64,000 nucleotides of DNA from Crotophaga sulcirostris (lineage: Eukaryota; Chordata; Aves; Cuculiformes; Crotophagidae): contig VYZB01000280.1 in assembly GCA_013397455.1 (NCBI GenBank), positions 452,492 to 516,491 on the forward strand, in the 5' to 3' direction. The first letter of the stretch is position 1. Every line of letters begins with the position of its first letter. The translations under genes and the position numbers were made by a program. A model generated the notes under the pieces. It ran no database searches. It saw nothing but the letters and a program-made list of their open reading frames with translations, and had not been told where the DNA came from. Shown here one piece after another: positions 39,515-53,052 of this stretch.

Positions 39515-39546
39515 TTTGAAATGAGTAAGATTTGAAATGAGTAAGA
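39515..39546. repeat. Perfect 16-bp tandem duplication
   Basis: TTTGAAATGAGTAAGA occurs twice head to tail, and the sequence continues with a partial third start (TTTGA). It looks like a recent replication-slippage duplication. Confidence 0.85.
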
Positions 39547-42500
39547 TTTGATGAGGATGCAGATGCTCAGTGCCAGGAAAGAAGAGGCTTGCTTGGATGC
39601 AGAGGCAGGAGCGAAAAAGCCTCAGCTGCTGAACTCAAAAGAATCCTGTGCCCTAGGAGGGGAGATGCCTGCATTCAAATCCTTGCTTCTGGCCCCAAGA
39701 AGCTTAGCAGCCTCCCCACGAGAGAGGCTGCAGGACTGGAGACAGATGCTGGGAGAGCTGCAGAGCAGGGGCATCTTTTTCCATGCACTGCCTTTTCCTC
39801 ATGCAGAATGGCTTTGCGCACCTCCAGATCGCTTTTCTTTTTAACCATGATTTTTTCTCCTCAATATAATCTCTGTTTCAGGTCGACACAACGTTCACGT
39901 CTACCTTTTCCTTTTTTTTTTTTGGTTCAGCTGCTCATCTACAAATCCCAGCTGGCCTCTGAGCCCCGTTATAATTTGCTTTCACCTCCAGGTGGAGCGT
40001 TTCGGTTGCTGTTGCAGCCCCGCTCTCCCAGCTGTGCAGGCATCGCCACAGGACCTCAACTGGACACCACGACGCAAAGGAGGAAAAAAAAACCCACCCA
40101 TGCACAAATCCCAAATGCCACCGTGTGCTTTGGGTCGCTGTTTGCTAAGACAGATGGACGGTGGCCAAGTGGTCCCTTGCCTTGATGCACGTGCAATAAG
40201 ACCCACCACCACCATCCCCTGATATTCGCAGAAAGGATGTTCTGTAAAAGACTGGATTTTAGGGATGTGCCAAGCAGTTGATGTGATGAAGGGGTGCAGG
40301 TCTCGAGCACCTTCCCCGTGGCAGTAGAAAGTTTTGGATTTGCTGGAGAAAGTGTCTTGTTCCAGGGTGGATTTTCACACTCTGAGAGGAAAGCCACTCG
40401 CAAGCCAGAAACGAAAAATTGCAAAACAGGAGTGAGGAGGAGGGGAGACCTGGATCAAAAACCACCTCCTTACTTACAGGAAGGCAACTGGGAGAAAGTA
40501 TGGTGTGGAAATGAACTTCCCAAAATAGAGGGAATTTAATGCTGACCAAACCACCCAGACGCAGATGAACTTAATCATACTGAAATGAATGAAGGTCATT
40601 AAATAAACAACAAAAGTCAAACTGTTGAGATTGGGATTATATTCAGATATCAGCTCTTAGGGAGAAAAAATAAACATTGGGAATTGCACTGCAAAAAGTT
40701 ATCTGAATCACTGAGACAAAGAGAAAAAAACAAATATGAGTCTTTGCTGACACAAAACATACATAATGGCTCTTTCAGAAGGATGTGGGCAGGGGTTAGG
40801 AGTTGGTTAGGAAGGTAATGCTGCAAAGGCAGGGGGATTTCCAAGGCACATGATATGCATTTGCCTTTTCTGATTCCTTATTCTTCTGCATCGTAGTCCC
40901 AATACTATCATAAAAAACGTTAACTGTGGTTGGTATAAATATTGACAGCCATGGGCTGGTCCTCAGCTGCTGGCTGACCCACGCGTTTCATCTTCCATTA
41001 TTGCAATTAGTTTCCCTAATTGCAAAGCAAGGTGGTTTGGGTGCATGGGTGTCCCTGTCCAACATTTGCAACTCTACGATGTAACATGGGATATAAATAT
41101 TTATACTCCGGTTTTTCTTTCTATTAGCTTGGCAAGAGTCTGCATTTTTTAAACAGATGATCCAGGGTTCAGTTCTTGCTAATGAATTTCATGTTCATTT
41201 TGCCCTTACAAGAAAATCTGTACAAAAAATGCAGACAACTGTTCAACCTTTGCACAAATCCAATGTCCTGGAAAGCAGCTGCAGGCATTTGCACAGAGAG
41301 ATCCTCATGCCGAGCTTGATAGTGGTGGTGGTTATTTACAGTGCTCACCTGGAAGTCCTCTGCCTGCAAAGGTGTCTGTGAAACTTGTGGGACCCATAAA
41401 ATCAGATTTGACCAGTTAGTCATCTGGAAAGTTTGACCTTGAATCACTCCTCAACCTCCTGGATGGGGAGTTTCACTGGTTTTAATAAGACACCTGCTGA
41501 ATAAAGCACTTGAGCCAATCTTTTCCATCACACTTGCAGTACAGAAACATCTTTGCAAAGTAGGTAAGTGGAAAGTAATTTTCCTGATATGAATAAGCAA
41601 GGGCCCTTTACACATCCAAACGCGGCATTTAGGAGCGGGGACAGGATGTGCAATTGCTGCAGAGCCTCTGCAGGAAGGATCGTTTGTGGAGCAATCACTT
41701 GGAAATGCCAAGGAATAAATCATCCTCCCTGAATCACAAGTCTGTACCAAAGAAATACCTGGACTGCAAATTCACATGCTCAGCAAAAGTAAATAGACAC
41801 AAACAAGAGCTAAAATTCACAGGTAAGATCACCTCAAGAGTCAGCAGGGATATGCATCTAACTCCTGTAGCTGCTTTTAGAAGTATTAACTCAAGCTCTT
41901 AATGCCAGCAAAATCTCTGCTTAGCTCTCTAGATTTTCCTGAGTCATTAGATGGTCAAGAAAACAGCAGGCCACTGAGTGCTTGTTAAACATCATAGAAG
42001 AAACCGATAAAGCCATTTATTTTATACAGGAATCAAAACCATTGCATACAAATTTCCTCTCCCAAAACCATTTATATGATTAGCTTTGATTAATGATGCT
42101 GCCAGAGGATCATTCATCAGTATTGACTAACAGCTTTTTCCACATTAATTCCAACACCCTAAGAGACAGAAAACGAAATATGTTTCTTTCTTATGACATT
42201 CTTTTTACCCCATTCCCATCTGCATACTGGTTTTGTGTTTTCTTTAGGGTTGTGCACAAGACCTGTTCAAATACAAGAAGGCTGTGAAAACCTTTGCACA
42301 GCACATGCTGGTCCTCTGTTAACAGGCTGTGGGCATCTCTCTCCCATTTGTTATTGTAGGGTTGCTTAGGAGCACCCCTTACAGGAAGGCTGCTCAGTAT
42401 TGTTGACCTAGAGGGATTTTTTTCTCTCTCGTTCTTTTTTTCCTGAAGGAGGGTTTCCTGCCACAAAGTCCTGAATTTGCAAACCAGGTCATTGCAGCCT

Positions 42501-44282
42501 GTGATGCTGGTTTTGCAAAGATACAGCAGAAGAAAAACTTAGGTCAGATTTTGGGTTGCAACAGCATCTCACCACCACCAAAGATAAAAGGAGGGCAGAG
42601 AACATGGAGCTTGAGCTCTTTCCTGGACCATCCAGGTAAACATGGAAACAAAGCACAGTGACTCACACACGCACTCAATATTTAGGTTTCTACAGTAGAA
42701 ATATTTTGAAAAGTGCAGTATAGTTGTGGCTCACCCTGTAAGCAGCATCATGTCATATGTGCATGTAAGTAGGGAAAGATGGTGCAATTTTTATGGGTGC
42801 AGGAATCAGGGAGCAGCTAGAGGTGTCTGGGGTGTCTTCAAACAAACAAAACCTCACAAAGTCTTGCCACTAGTCCCTGTGTATGGCAGCACAGTGGAGG
42901 AAACATTCTGTGTTGTGTTCACTGATCTACAAATTCAGGAAAAATAAGAGGTCATTTCCTTACCGTTGCTTGACTGGGTAGCAGGCAGCAGTGCTCTCTA
43001 GGATGGCCTTGGCATTAAGCTGTGCTCTCTTTCCAGTCCCAGCCCCTCACCTGCTCCAAGACACCTTCAGGAAGAAAAATAATCATCAAGAGATTTTGTT
43101 AGCAAACAGAAAGTCTGTATTACTGCTCCTTCATTTTCTTACTGATCAGTTTATCTGGGAATTCCAGCAAAAACCTGAGAAAAGGCTGAAGGCAGAGCAA
43201 ACATCACTTGTGACAGCAGTGTCAGTGTCTGCCCTTCAAGTACAGGGGTGGAAAGGACTTTCCATCAAGCTATACATCTTCCTCCTGATGGGTTGATGCT
43301 GTGGAGGAGTTAGGGCCCCTTGCAGTCCCCAAAACTTTGGCTCTTTCCCCAAACACCTTCATGTATTTCTAGTTGCCAGCCAGCCCCTCGGGAGAAGCCA
43401 TTCCTCTAGGCTTGGGGAGATGAAGCAGTGGGGACCCAAACTGCTCCTCTCCAACACCATCTTCCCGGTGCTAAGTTTGGGCATTTCCAGGAGACCAGAG
43501 GAAGCAACAATAAACATCAGGGAAAAGCAGGGCTCTCCCTGTACTTCCTCCTCTTCCCCTGTTTCTCTCCAAACTTGAGTGGTAGAGTAAACACCAGCTT
43601 GATGCACCTTCCATGGCAGGGTACCCCATGATCCCAGCCTCCCCCATGGCCAACCTGCCCACGATGATGGGCAGAGGGGCCAAGCTGCCCCCTGGCTCCT
43701 GCTGCAGCCTGCCATGGGTCAGCTTTCCACCAAGCTGCAGAGAGCAACCATCATTCTTCTGACAGCTCGGGGGGCGTTGCCAGACTGCCGGACTCACTTT
43801 CTGTCACTGCAGATAGGAAAAAATCTCCAGTCATCCAAAAATGGATTCCAGCAGGCCCTCCAGGTAATTCTTAAACCTTGAGACAGCCCTGGAGAGCGAT
43901 TGTTCCCCTCTTAATCCCTGAAAAACATCCACAGGAATGGCAACCTGGCTTCCCCCACATCTGCCCCTTCCCCCGGAGCCCCATCTCTCCCGGTTTGCAG
44001 TTGGACAGACAAAGGATGCCTCGAATCTCTGCTTTGCCAAGAGTTTAGTTTCAGGTCAACAAGCCTATGAAGAACAGTTGCATCACAGGAATGGCACATG
44101 CCATCACTATGATGTGATGTGGCTAGAAGGGCTTTCCCCAGCTGATACTGGTTCCTGGGCCTCACCATTCCCAAACTGCCTGGATCCTGCCCCATCCTGG
44201 AACTACCAAGACCTTGTCCAGGCACTGGAAGCCCCTGGGGATGTACTCAACTGATGATCCTTCACTCCTTTTTCCACCAATA

Positions 44283-44356
44283 TGCACTTATATTTATGTA
44301 TTAGCATAATATATATTTATAATGTTTATAAACATTCTATATATTTATTTATGCTT
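44283..44356. repeat. AT-rich block with a 16-bp perfect palindrome
   Basis: About 70 bases are almost purely A/T. At the centre, AATGTTTATAAACATT (44321-44336) is a perfect palindrome, flanked on both sides by TATAT-type words. This could be a cruciform-prone low-complexity tract; no terminal inverted repeats or target-site duplication of a transposon are evident. Confidence 0.6.
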
Positions 44357-44747
44357 TGCATTAATCTAATGTTAATGTAAGTGTCTCTACTATTCAGTAG
44401 GCAGGCAGGGATTGCAATGGTAAGAAAAATAAAGCTGACAATTGCCCACTCTTTCAGCATCCACGCATACGATTCAGGGGCAATTTTCAGCACAAACATA
44501 CACCAGCCCTTCCCAAAAATGAGCTGCTCAACAAAACGACGCCCTGCCAGGTCACTTGCACTTTCCTTTTGGCCACTGGGCAGTGTTCTCCACCAAGTTT
44601 CACATGCACACGCACCCTGCTGCAATATCATCTGTCCCTTACTGACAAAAACTGCCAACCCCTCCCCCCCCAAAAAAAGGTAGTGAACGTAGACCAGAAA
44701 GATTGAGACAGATGGGCAAAACTAGAAATGGCTCTTTGTATATATGC

Positions 44748-44762
44748 TTTTTTTTTTTTTTT
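44748..44762. repeat. T homopolymer (15 nt)
   Basis: An uninterrupted T run following 'tatatatgc'. Confidence 0.85.
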
Positions 44763-45070
44763 GCTAGGAAACACTAGAAAATGAGACCTTCTGTATCCAA
44801 ATGGCCTTGTTTTGCTTCAAGTGTTTTCCATTTTTACAGCCTGTCTGCAGTTGTGTATATAGTGCTCTATAAATATTTCATTGAGCCCTTTTCTTTGAGT
44901 TCATCCTTCGACGCTTCCTTTTTGTTCCTCAGTGATGCTCAAGTAGGAGCTGCTTGGGGCTGACCCTGAGCTGACAAAACTCCACACTGGACCAGGGAGG
45001 TAGAAGTGATGATAACAGCTAACAGGATCACATAGTTATAATTTCCAGAGTTAGGAGGGTTATGACACAC

Positions 45071-45090
45071 TTTTTTTTTTTTTTTTTTTT
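45071..45090. repeat. T homopolymer (20 nt)
   Basis: 20 consecutive T, the longest homopolymer in the window. Confidence 0.95.
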
Positions 45091-48000
45091 CCTGTGGAGG
45101 GACTGAAAAACAAACTGTAAAAGAGTTTTTTTCCTGTTTCAAATCATCAGCTCACTTGACTAATGGGAAGAAAGCATGATACCCTACTGCCTTCTACCAA
45201 AACAAGATATGGCAGTGTTTCTAGGGACTGCTATGTTGAAGATGAGGATTGAAGAGAAACTGATCACAAGCCCTCCTTGGGCACCTCCTTAACTCTGCAG
45301 ATAACTTGTGCAAATGCCACCTGAAATGTTCCTTCTCCTAGTGTACCCAGTTAATGTTCACAGAGGAGAAGCAAGGCTTAGCAGATTAAATTCTCTCCTC
45401 CAAAAGTCTTTTTGGTGACCACCACCCAAATCCCCTGGGCACTGCTGGGGGGCCCCAACTTCAACATGGTGGTTTCTGTGCAGAATATTTCTCACCCGTT
45501 ATCCTCTATCCCTTAAGGACTTTGCTCTTCTTACACCCTGCCCAGTTTGTTTGCACCCAATCCCAAGAAAAAAAAAAGCAAGTCCTCTATGAATGATGAA
45601 AAGGAAAGGACAAGAGAAAGCATGACTCCAACAGTTTTCATGGCATTCAGCAGGGTTGGAAACAGTGATGGCAATAATTGCCTATAGCCACCCGAAAACT
45701 GCTTGTCATGGATTTTCCAAACACCAAAAAACACAGATATATATATTTGTAAGTAACCACCAGGCTCAATCAGCTCATCTTGACCAAGTACTCCACAATG
45801 ACATTATTCCACAATGGCATAATCTTTAGAGAAAAACCACAACATTCTTGGACCCCAAACAGAAACTCGACACATGTAATACCTAATACTAGAGTGTACT
45901 CTGTACCCTGTTTTCCTATGAGTCATTTTCCATCCCACTGTCTGTTGAAAAACGCTTTCTTGTTTATTTATTAAAGATTCTCTCAATGACTTTATTGATG
46001 ACAGAAGAAAGGAGTGAACGAGGCAGAGATTCGGCATCCCGGAGAACTGCCACCAAATCTGGCCTAACTAAAGCCATCTGCTTAGGACAGGAGCCACAGC
46101 CATCAAACTCGCTGCCAAAATCAGATTTTAAAGGGACAGTGCTAGAGTGGGCGGGATGCAGACCAGACTCTGCATTTTATAGAAAAGTCATGTTACAAAC
46201 AACAACAAAGAAAGAAATGCTTTTCAATTTATTGGGGAGGGACACAGGATGGAGGACCAAGTTGCCTTGTTTTGTTTTGACTGTCAAATCCCAGTTTTCT
46301 TGGCACAAATGGAAATACCCCCAGGCCTGTCTGGAAGAACCCGTGCTGAGCAGCTTTTCAGCTGGAGAAAACGGGCAAGTGAAACCATGTACCAATCCAA
46401 AAAAAGTGAAACCAGCTGGTCTAGCTCAATAGTCCAAAGCAAAGGCTTGGTTCAGCCCTCGCCTGTGCTAGCATCCATGCAGTGGGACCTATTTAAAGCC
46501 AGCAATAGGCAGCTAAACATCAGCCCTGTGGGTGCGAGGCAGAAGAAAGATAAACCATCCATTTATTTAATAAATACATTTAATTGCGCTATTTGATCAA
46601 TCTTCATGATCTCAACAGCTCAAGCCTGAGCTGTAGGGGTTTATTTTCCAATTTAATCTTGGCAGGACCCAGTTAAACATTATAAAATGAGTAGAAGCAT
46701 CTCGTGGGGATGCTGCAGGAAGCTGAAGGACGCTGGATGGAGTCGGTTGGGGCTGCTGTGAGCTTGTAAAAAGTTGGGTGAACACAGGGTGGGGTACCCC
46801 AGCACTGACAGCAACAGCTCCAATCTTCAGTAGACGTTCGACCAACTAAACCTCTTCATTTTGAGTTAGGATACTCATCTCTAATTCCTCAGTATGTTTT
46901 GGTGACAAGCTACCAGGTCACTAGATAAATGGAAAGCTGATTTTTTCTCCCCCTCAAAAAAAACCTCTCGGTCTTTGCCTACAGGTTAGGCTGGGTTTTT
47001 CCTGGATATTAGGACTTTCTAAAAGGAAAGAAGAAGAAAGGCCTGCAGGCAGGGGTCTTGGCCATGCTCCAGCTCTGGTTAGCCAAACCCAGTTGATGGC
47101 TATAGAGAGGGTCTCATCCTATTTTGCTCCATCACGCTTGAGCTACACAAGACTGACAGACACTAGCCCACCAGCTGAACAGCCCAAAGAGATCATGAAA
47201 CAACACAACCCCCCTGTACTAATGACTGATGAAACAAGCAACAACATGTTCACGGTCTGCAGAAGATCAGATTAACCAATGGTTGTGATCCGTGCAATAG
47301 ACACCATGAATCAAAAGACCCACAGCAAATACACTTGTCTTCGGGTGATGACCGTGCCATGGCCATGAAAGAACACATTGTGTGGAGCTCTCAACATATG
47401 GTGGGACTTGCTGTTCACATTAAAACTAATAATCACAGAACTAAAATGATAACATTAGGAACACTCTTGCTGCAAACAGAGGTTCTGTCTTATTTAGCTT
47501 CAGCCAAATACAAAGAATAAACTCAAATATATGACATTTATATCCATGTACCATAAATACATGACACAAGCAGGACAGCCAAGTCAGCTCTCCTGACCTA
47601 TTTGCAGTGCTGACAGGAGATCCCTAGTGCAAATGTTACACGTTTGCCTTATATTTATTCTTAAACAAAATGAGCAAAGGTCAAAACTGAGTTCCTGTAG
47701 GAGGACACATTTGCTGTCCAGATGGTAACAAAATATGAAGGCCTTTTCTGTGAGCAGAATGGACAAATAGATGCTCTGCAGCCCTAACGTCATTCTGACC
47801 TTCGTGCTGTACAGTACACATATGTTTTTTCCCTTGGGTTTATGCATCAGAGAGAGGGTTTGGGACTAGCAAAGCAGAGTGCAGGGAGGGTACCTTATTC
47901 ATATAGTACCTGGTCTTGTATTGCACCAGTCCCAAGGAAACTCACCCTACAGCTCAAAAGCCTTCATAAAATCCTGGCACAAAGTTCAACCTTGGAATGA

Positions 48001-51000
48001 AAACCCTGTCTGCAGCACATGGGGTTTCATTTCCAATGTTTGGTACAACCCTAAAATTACTCAAGAGTCGTATCTAAAAATAGGAGAAGGTGTTCTGGAG
48101 GAAGAAGAAAAAACAGATTCATTAAATAAATGGGATAAACATCAGTTTAACGATATTTCTCAGGACAATGGGGTTAACTTGCTGGTTTCTAGAAGGCATG
48201 CAATAAAAACGTTCTCATTCATTTGTCTCTCTTGGGAAGAAGAACCAAAGCTCAGTGGAGCAGGTTGCTTGCAGCAACAACAGCTTCCCATGATTTAACT
48301 GGGGATTTCTATTACAGCGCTGTTGCACAGAAAGCTTGTGAAGAGCTGCAAGAGGAGGACTGGGGACCTAGAAAATGGTGTTGCAGTGACTTTTGCCATT
48401 TACCATTTGCACAGTCATGCCTAAGCCATACCTAGCCATGCAGGGGAAGAAAAAGAGAGGCAGAGCTCCTTGAGCCTCAGCCAGTGGTTTAGTGACCGTT
48501 ATCAACAACAGGGAAGACGCACGTTGCAGCTTCATCCAGACCACAGAGTAGAACTCTCTCACAGAAAGCATTGTGCGAAATCTCAAAGAGAAAAAAAACC
48601 CAACCCAACAGAACCACAGCCCAGAGTCAAAATGCCTGGTCCAACACTACAGACTGAAAGCTGCAACGATTCCCAGTTGTTTCTGTTTTGTTTTCTTGAC
48701 CTAATTTCTTTGAGGCTGTCAATAGCTGCATGTCCTCTGCAGAGCCAAGCATAAATCCAGTCAAATCCTGACTTACCCTAAAGCAAAGAAACATCCTTAT
48801 AGCTATTCTAGCCAGGAACGCATGCATTTTTATTGGCCTGAGAAGTGCAATCAATACCCTTGGAGCAAAGGTACTGCCCACCTGCCTCCTACTCTTTCTC
48901 TGTCCCACAAAGCTCCTTACAACCTATTTTTCCCTAGGTTGAACTACCAGGTAAGAGTGAATGTCTCCAATGGTAGGACTATTGGCACTCTTCAGCTGCA
49001 GCTTTTGTATCTCACTCCAATGGCTCAACCTAATGCAATGTGAAAACTATTACCCAATCACAGAGGAAAGCAAGTTCTCCAGGACAATCTGAAACACGCA
49101 AATATAACCGTGATCTTTGCCATTTGCAACACAATGGAAAATTGCTAATAAAAGTCCCTATTGTGTCGCAGATATAATACTAACCGCATGGTATTTCTGT
49201 CTCCCTCTTCCCGCCCTTCCTCTTTACAGCCAGGCAGCTAAAAATGACTTAAAACTTCCCAGCTCAAATGCTTGAGGTCAAATAGTGATGCTGAAGCACC
49301 ACAATGAAAGGTCTGAAGACTGTCTACTGCACAACCCATTGCTACTTCCAGGATCAGGGGATGCAGTGCTTCTGCTCCGTGCTGTAAGTCCAGGAACAGT
49401 GTTTGCAACTCCAGCTTGAGGTTGGACCTACCCAAAGTGCAGGAGGCTGTAGAGCTCTCCTCTAACCCCAGTTAATGCCACCCCACACTCTCAGAACCGT
49501 ACCATGAGACAGTTTGAGTACCACAGTTATCACCAAAACTAGTAGCATGTAGGGAGTTAGATTAAATTCTTCTTCAGGGCAGCCAAAGACAGTCACAGCT
49601 GGGATCCAGAGGATGGCATGCCAGGTCTAAAACTCCATGTTTGAAGAGAGCCTACCCTGTCCTGCCCTGTCCCCTTGAGAGATGGAAACATGCTGTTGCT
49701 TTCTGCAGGGAGAGGCATGCTGTCAGGGTGCATGGGTGGCAGGGCCTTCCAGGAAAGCTTAGTTGCTCTTATCACACTTGGAATAGAGGTAATTGAAGGA
49801 ACAACTCCCAGGCAGATATGACAGGCATCTGCAGAGATGCTAACACAGACCATGTCCTTCCTCTTCCCCACCATGGATTCCCAAGAGCAGCTAAAATCCA
49901 TGCAAACTTTATCCCTGACAAGCCTGCCTCTATCCTTCCCAGAAGCCACCTTCAACATTGTGACCTTACACATCACGGAGGTTCTGACTGCCAGCAATGA
50001 TTCCACTTCACACGTGCCCACAAGGTGGAAGTGGGGGAAACCATCACAAGCTACAGCTTGTGACCACCTTCATTGCTACCAGATCCTGCCAGCACAGCTA
50101 GATAGGCAGATTCACTGGCATTTCTTACTGCTGAGGTTCACGGGTGGCCCAGAATATGACAAAACATTGAGTTGTTAGCAAAGCAAAGAGATTTGGCCTG
50201 GAGTTCCTGGGTAAAACTGCCAGATGTGTCACTTGTACTCAGAGCTGAATTGGCAGATCATTGCTGCTGGGGAAAAGGCTGGACGGGAAGGAAGGGAAAT
50301 CAAACAATTTCCCAGGTCACCTGTTTTCTTTATGCCAGCACTGCCAACTTCATACTGAAAAGTACAGCCTGGAGATTTAACTTGTGCTAAGTTAGATCCC
50401 TTCTCCACTCATTCTCCCACTCTCTCTGCATCCCTTGACTCTCATGCTTAATTATTTATTTTCCCTAATGAACGTTCTCATGCATCCACCCCTCTCCTCA
50501 TCTGTATCTGGTTTTAATCGGGCAGCTCTGTCCTCAGCAGTGAGAAGTTGTGCAATCTTTCGCACACATCTGCCACCAGCCTTGCTCCACCTCGACTGCT
50601 GTTTATTTTAATCCCAAACAATAAGTCTTGAGAACTTTCTCTGGTCTGTCTATTCTGGGAGAAGTGACAGTCACTGCACAGGGAGAGAGGGACCTAGGCG
50701 AGATAATGTTGCAGGCTGATGCTTAATCAACGCGATGGTCTCATTAACAGCACAACCCAGATAACGAAATCCTTGCAGCACTGGCATTCCTCCTTGCTGA
50801 GCAGAAGCATAATAAATCAAGAAGAGATTTGGTGGGAAAAAAAAGCCCTGCTCTCTTCCCATGCGTTCTGGTGGGTACTGCTTTTCACTTTAAAACTTCT
50901 ATTGGGGTGGAGTAACCAGACCTCCTGCAAACACCTTGACCAATCACCAGCTGGACCCCTCAGGCTCCCACGGATGGCAAAGGCAGCAGCATGACCCTGA

Positions 51001-51522
51001 AATGGGCAGCTGGAAATCTGTGGTGGCCATCAGCAGAGCTACTACTATCAATTCTCCTCAAGTAAAATCAGCCCCTGAAATATCCCCAGCATCAGTCAGC
51101 CACCTTGGAAAGCTGGGTTCGGCTTTCCCTTTCCGTTGCTTGGAACTTCAAACCTGATTTGGGGGCAAGGGAGATTTTGGGCTTTTTTTTCCCCTCCTCC
51201 TTCTTGGATCTCTTTTTTGCCTGCCTGTGATGGTAATGTGAGCTCTGCCTGGCAGGAGGTAGACAAATAAACAGGGCTGCACCGCTCGCAAGCCAGCCTG
51301 AAACCACAGTGTCCTTGCCCCAGAGAAGTGCTCCTTGTGAAGCCAGCTGGGCGTGTGAGCCACGTTCCTGGGAGTACATTCATTCATTTGAAAGCCTAAA
51401 TGGAAACCCTTTGAAAACAGTGGGAACAAAAAGGGCATAGATTGGTCTTCAGCCCTGCAGAATGAAGCTCTGCCTGGCAGCCACCCATCCCACAGGGGAA
51501 AAAAAAAATTCCACAATGTCTG

Positions 51523-51528
51523 TTTATT
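51523..51528 (-). terminator. Candidate polyadenylation signal of the minus-strand locus
   Basis: The minus strand reads AATAAA here. About 15 bases further downstream it continues with 'ttgtggaattttttttt', a GT/T-rich stretch of the kind that follows a cleavage site. The signal lies about 0.9 kb beyond the stop codon of the putative terminal exon at 52442, a normal 3' UTR length. AATAAA alone is common by chance; the value lies in the combination with the T-rich element and the exon model upstream. Confidence 0.35.
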
Positions 51529-52441
51529 TTCCATTCATCCTTTCTAGGTAGCCTGTGCTGTGTGCTGTCCTTGTGAAGGAGCAAGAAGATGCATCCAGGA
51601 ACATTATGGACAACTTTCCTCAGCCCACAAATTCTTGCAGCTGCCTGATGTTGCTGGCGTCCACTGATGGCTAACAGATGAAGAACTGACCAAGGACAGA
51701 GAATTGTCTTCTCCTCATAGACCCAGGTCCCCTGGAAATATCACAGGGAGGATCGTACCTTGCAAGTATCCCACCATAGGTTGCACACTGGATAATTTCA
51801 AGGGAGAAGGATGGAAGGAAAGGCCAAAAAGCAATCCAACAGCACAGCAAGTTTTCATTAGCACTGACTTCAGATTTGGCTTTCATGTACTCCTCAGATC
51901 CAGACTGCTTTGCATAAAAGGACAGTTTTTACCCCAGTGAACATCATGGTTCAGATTTACATCAAGGCTTTTGGTTTGAGTCTGTTTTTCCTGATGTGGG
52001 AATTGATGGGTTTCCTTGGGAGCTCTAGAGATGATGAGGCCCTTTTCTGAAAAAGCCTGCCACATACTTGTTGAGATCTCACCTTGCACTTGGTAGCTGG
52101 AAGAATTTGACTGCATCTACCTGACATCAGGAAAAAATCCATGTGGTTTGTATTCAGAGGAACAGTAGAGAATTTTGAAAGAGGAAGACATAAGTTCCAC
52201 AGACAGAAAACCACTAACATCCAAACAACCTCCTGTCAAATGCCTTGGTGCTGCTCTCATGTTCCCAAGCACAAAACTCTTGTTGAGTCCCTTGATCTAT
52301 TTGAAGGCAGGCAGTGGCTCACGCAGACCAGCCAACACAGCAGCTCCCTCAGACCTATTCGTTCACAGCTCTATAATCAGAGACAGGCCTGAACAAAGCC
52401 CCAGATCAGAGAATGTCCAAATCTGGTGGAGGCAGGAAACT

Positions 52442-52925
52442 TCAAAATCCAAACCCAACCTCCAGTTTTCTGAGAGACCTTGAACTTAATGGGGCTGAAG
52501 TACAAACCCACTTATGGATTTTTGAGAAGACTGAAATCTGAGAGGAACACAACTTCAGAGCTTGTATCAATCTCTCCAGTTCATTTTTCAGCATCTCCTT
52601 TACTTGAGAAGCAGTAGTCTCCCTCTTGACTACAATGTACTTGTTTTTCCAGTTTTCCCAGAATCCCCAAACTTCTTCTTCAAGGGCTACTCCACAGGGC
52701 ACCAATACCTTGTGGAGAACATCTTGGCAACTTGAAATGAAAATCTTCACAGCAGCTCCACTGTAAATGCTAAATGTAGTTTGCAGCTCTGACTGAAAAC
52801 AGGCAGACAGTGACTTAGACAGACCTTCTGAAAAACTTGGGTCCTGTCTGTCAGGGAGTTTCACCTCCATTTCCTCTGGGACTCTGGGACCTTCGTCATT
52901 CCAGAGCTCTTTTAAAATGTCATCA
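52442..52925 (-). CDS. Putative terminal coding exon, unknown protein
   Basis: On the minus strand the frame is open for 160 codons from a splice-acceptor-like 'gcctcttttaaag' to TGA at 52442. Codon content looks genuinely coding: many codons begin with G or A, GAG/GAA/AAG/AAA are frequent, and CpG is scarce. The protein starts DDILKELWNDEG and contains a Ser-rich part (GLSKSLSACFQSEL). An amphipathic, probably helical part follows (KEMLKNELERLIQALK), and the last residues are basic and Ser-rich. No known domain, signal peptide or membrane segment is recognised. An internal AAG|GTATTG could act as an alternative donor and join a possible 38-nt exon at 52083-52120. The first ATG of the frame is at 52870, so a stand-alone 142-codon ORF is the alternative reading. 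Confidence 0.42.
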
Positions 52926-53052
52926 CTTTAAAAGAGGCAAGTGAGTGCTGGAGCCAGGGCTTGCCTGCTGGGTGATGGAGTGATGAGACTAAAGCTTTGA
53001 ACTTTGAACAGTCTGGAAAGCTAGGAGAAGCCAGAGCAGGAGCTTACATCAC

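Larger units (their letters stand above)
33760..44280. other. Non-coding stretch, no gene recognised
   Basis: No supported exon. The longest open frame (plus 39589-40185) contains no domain I know. Homopolymer T runs at 38877-38892 and near 39911-39922, and a 16-bp tandem duplication at 39515-39546, are the only distinct features. Confidence 0.55.
44360..51500. other. Non-coding stretch, no gene recognised
   Basis: Two T homopolymers are present. Frames of 100-150 codons at plus 45986-46432, plus 47879-48298 and minus 49593-50021 have no recognised domain, no convincing exon boundaries and are contradicted by overlapping open frames. No further repeat families were identified. Confidence 0.5.

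Noticed and set aside
39589..40185. 198-codon plus-strand frame
   Set aside because: It crosses a T-rich run and an A-rich run coding for homopolymeric residues, with no domain and no splice evidence.
52083..52120. 38-nt minus-strand segment bounded by CAG and AAG|GTGAGA
   Set aside because: It could be an alternative exon after an internal donor in the terminal exon. The uninterrupted frame to the stop at 52442 and the downstream AATAAA make a 3' UTR position the simpler reading.
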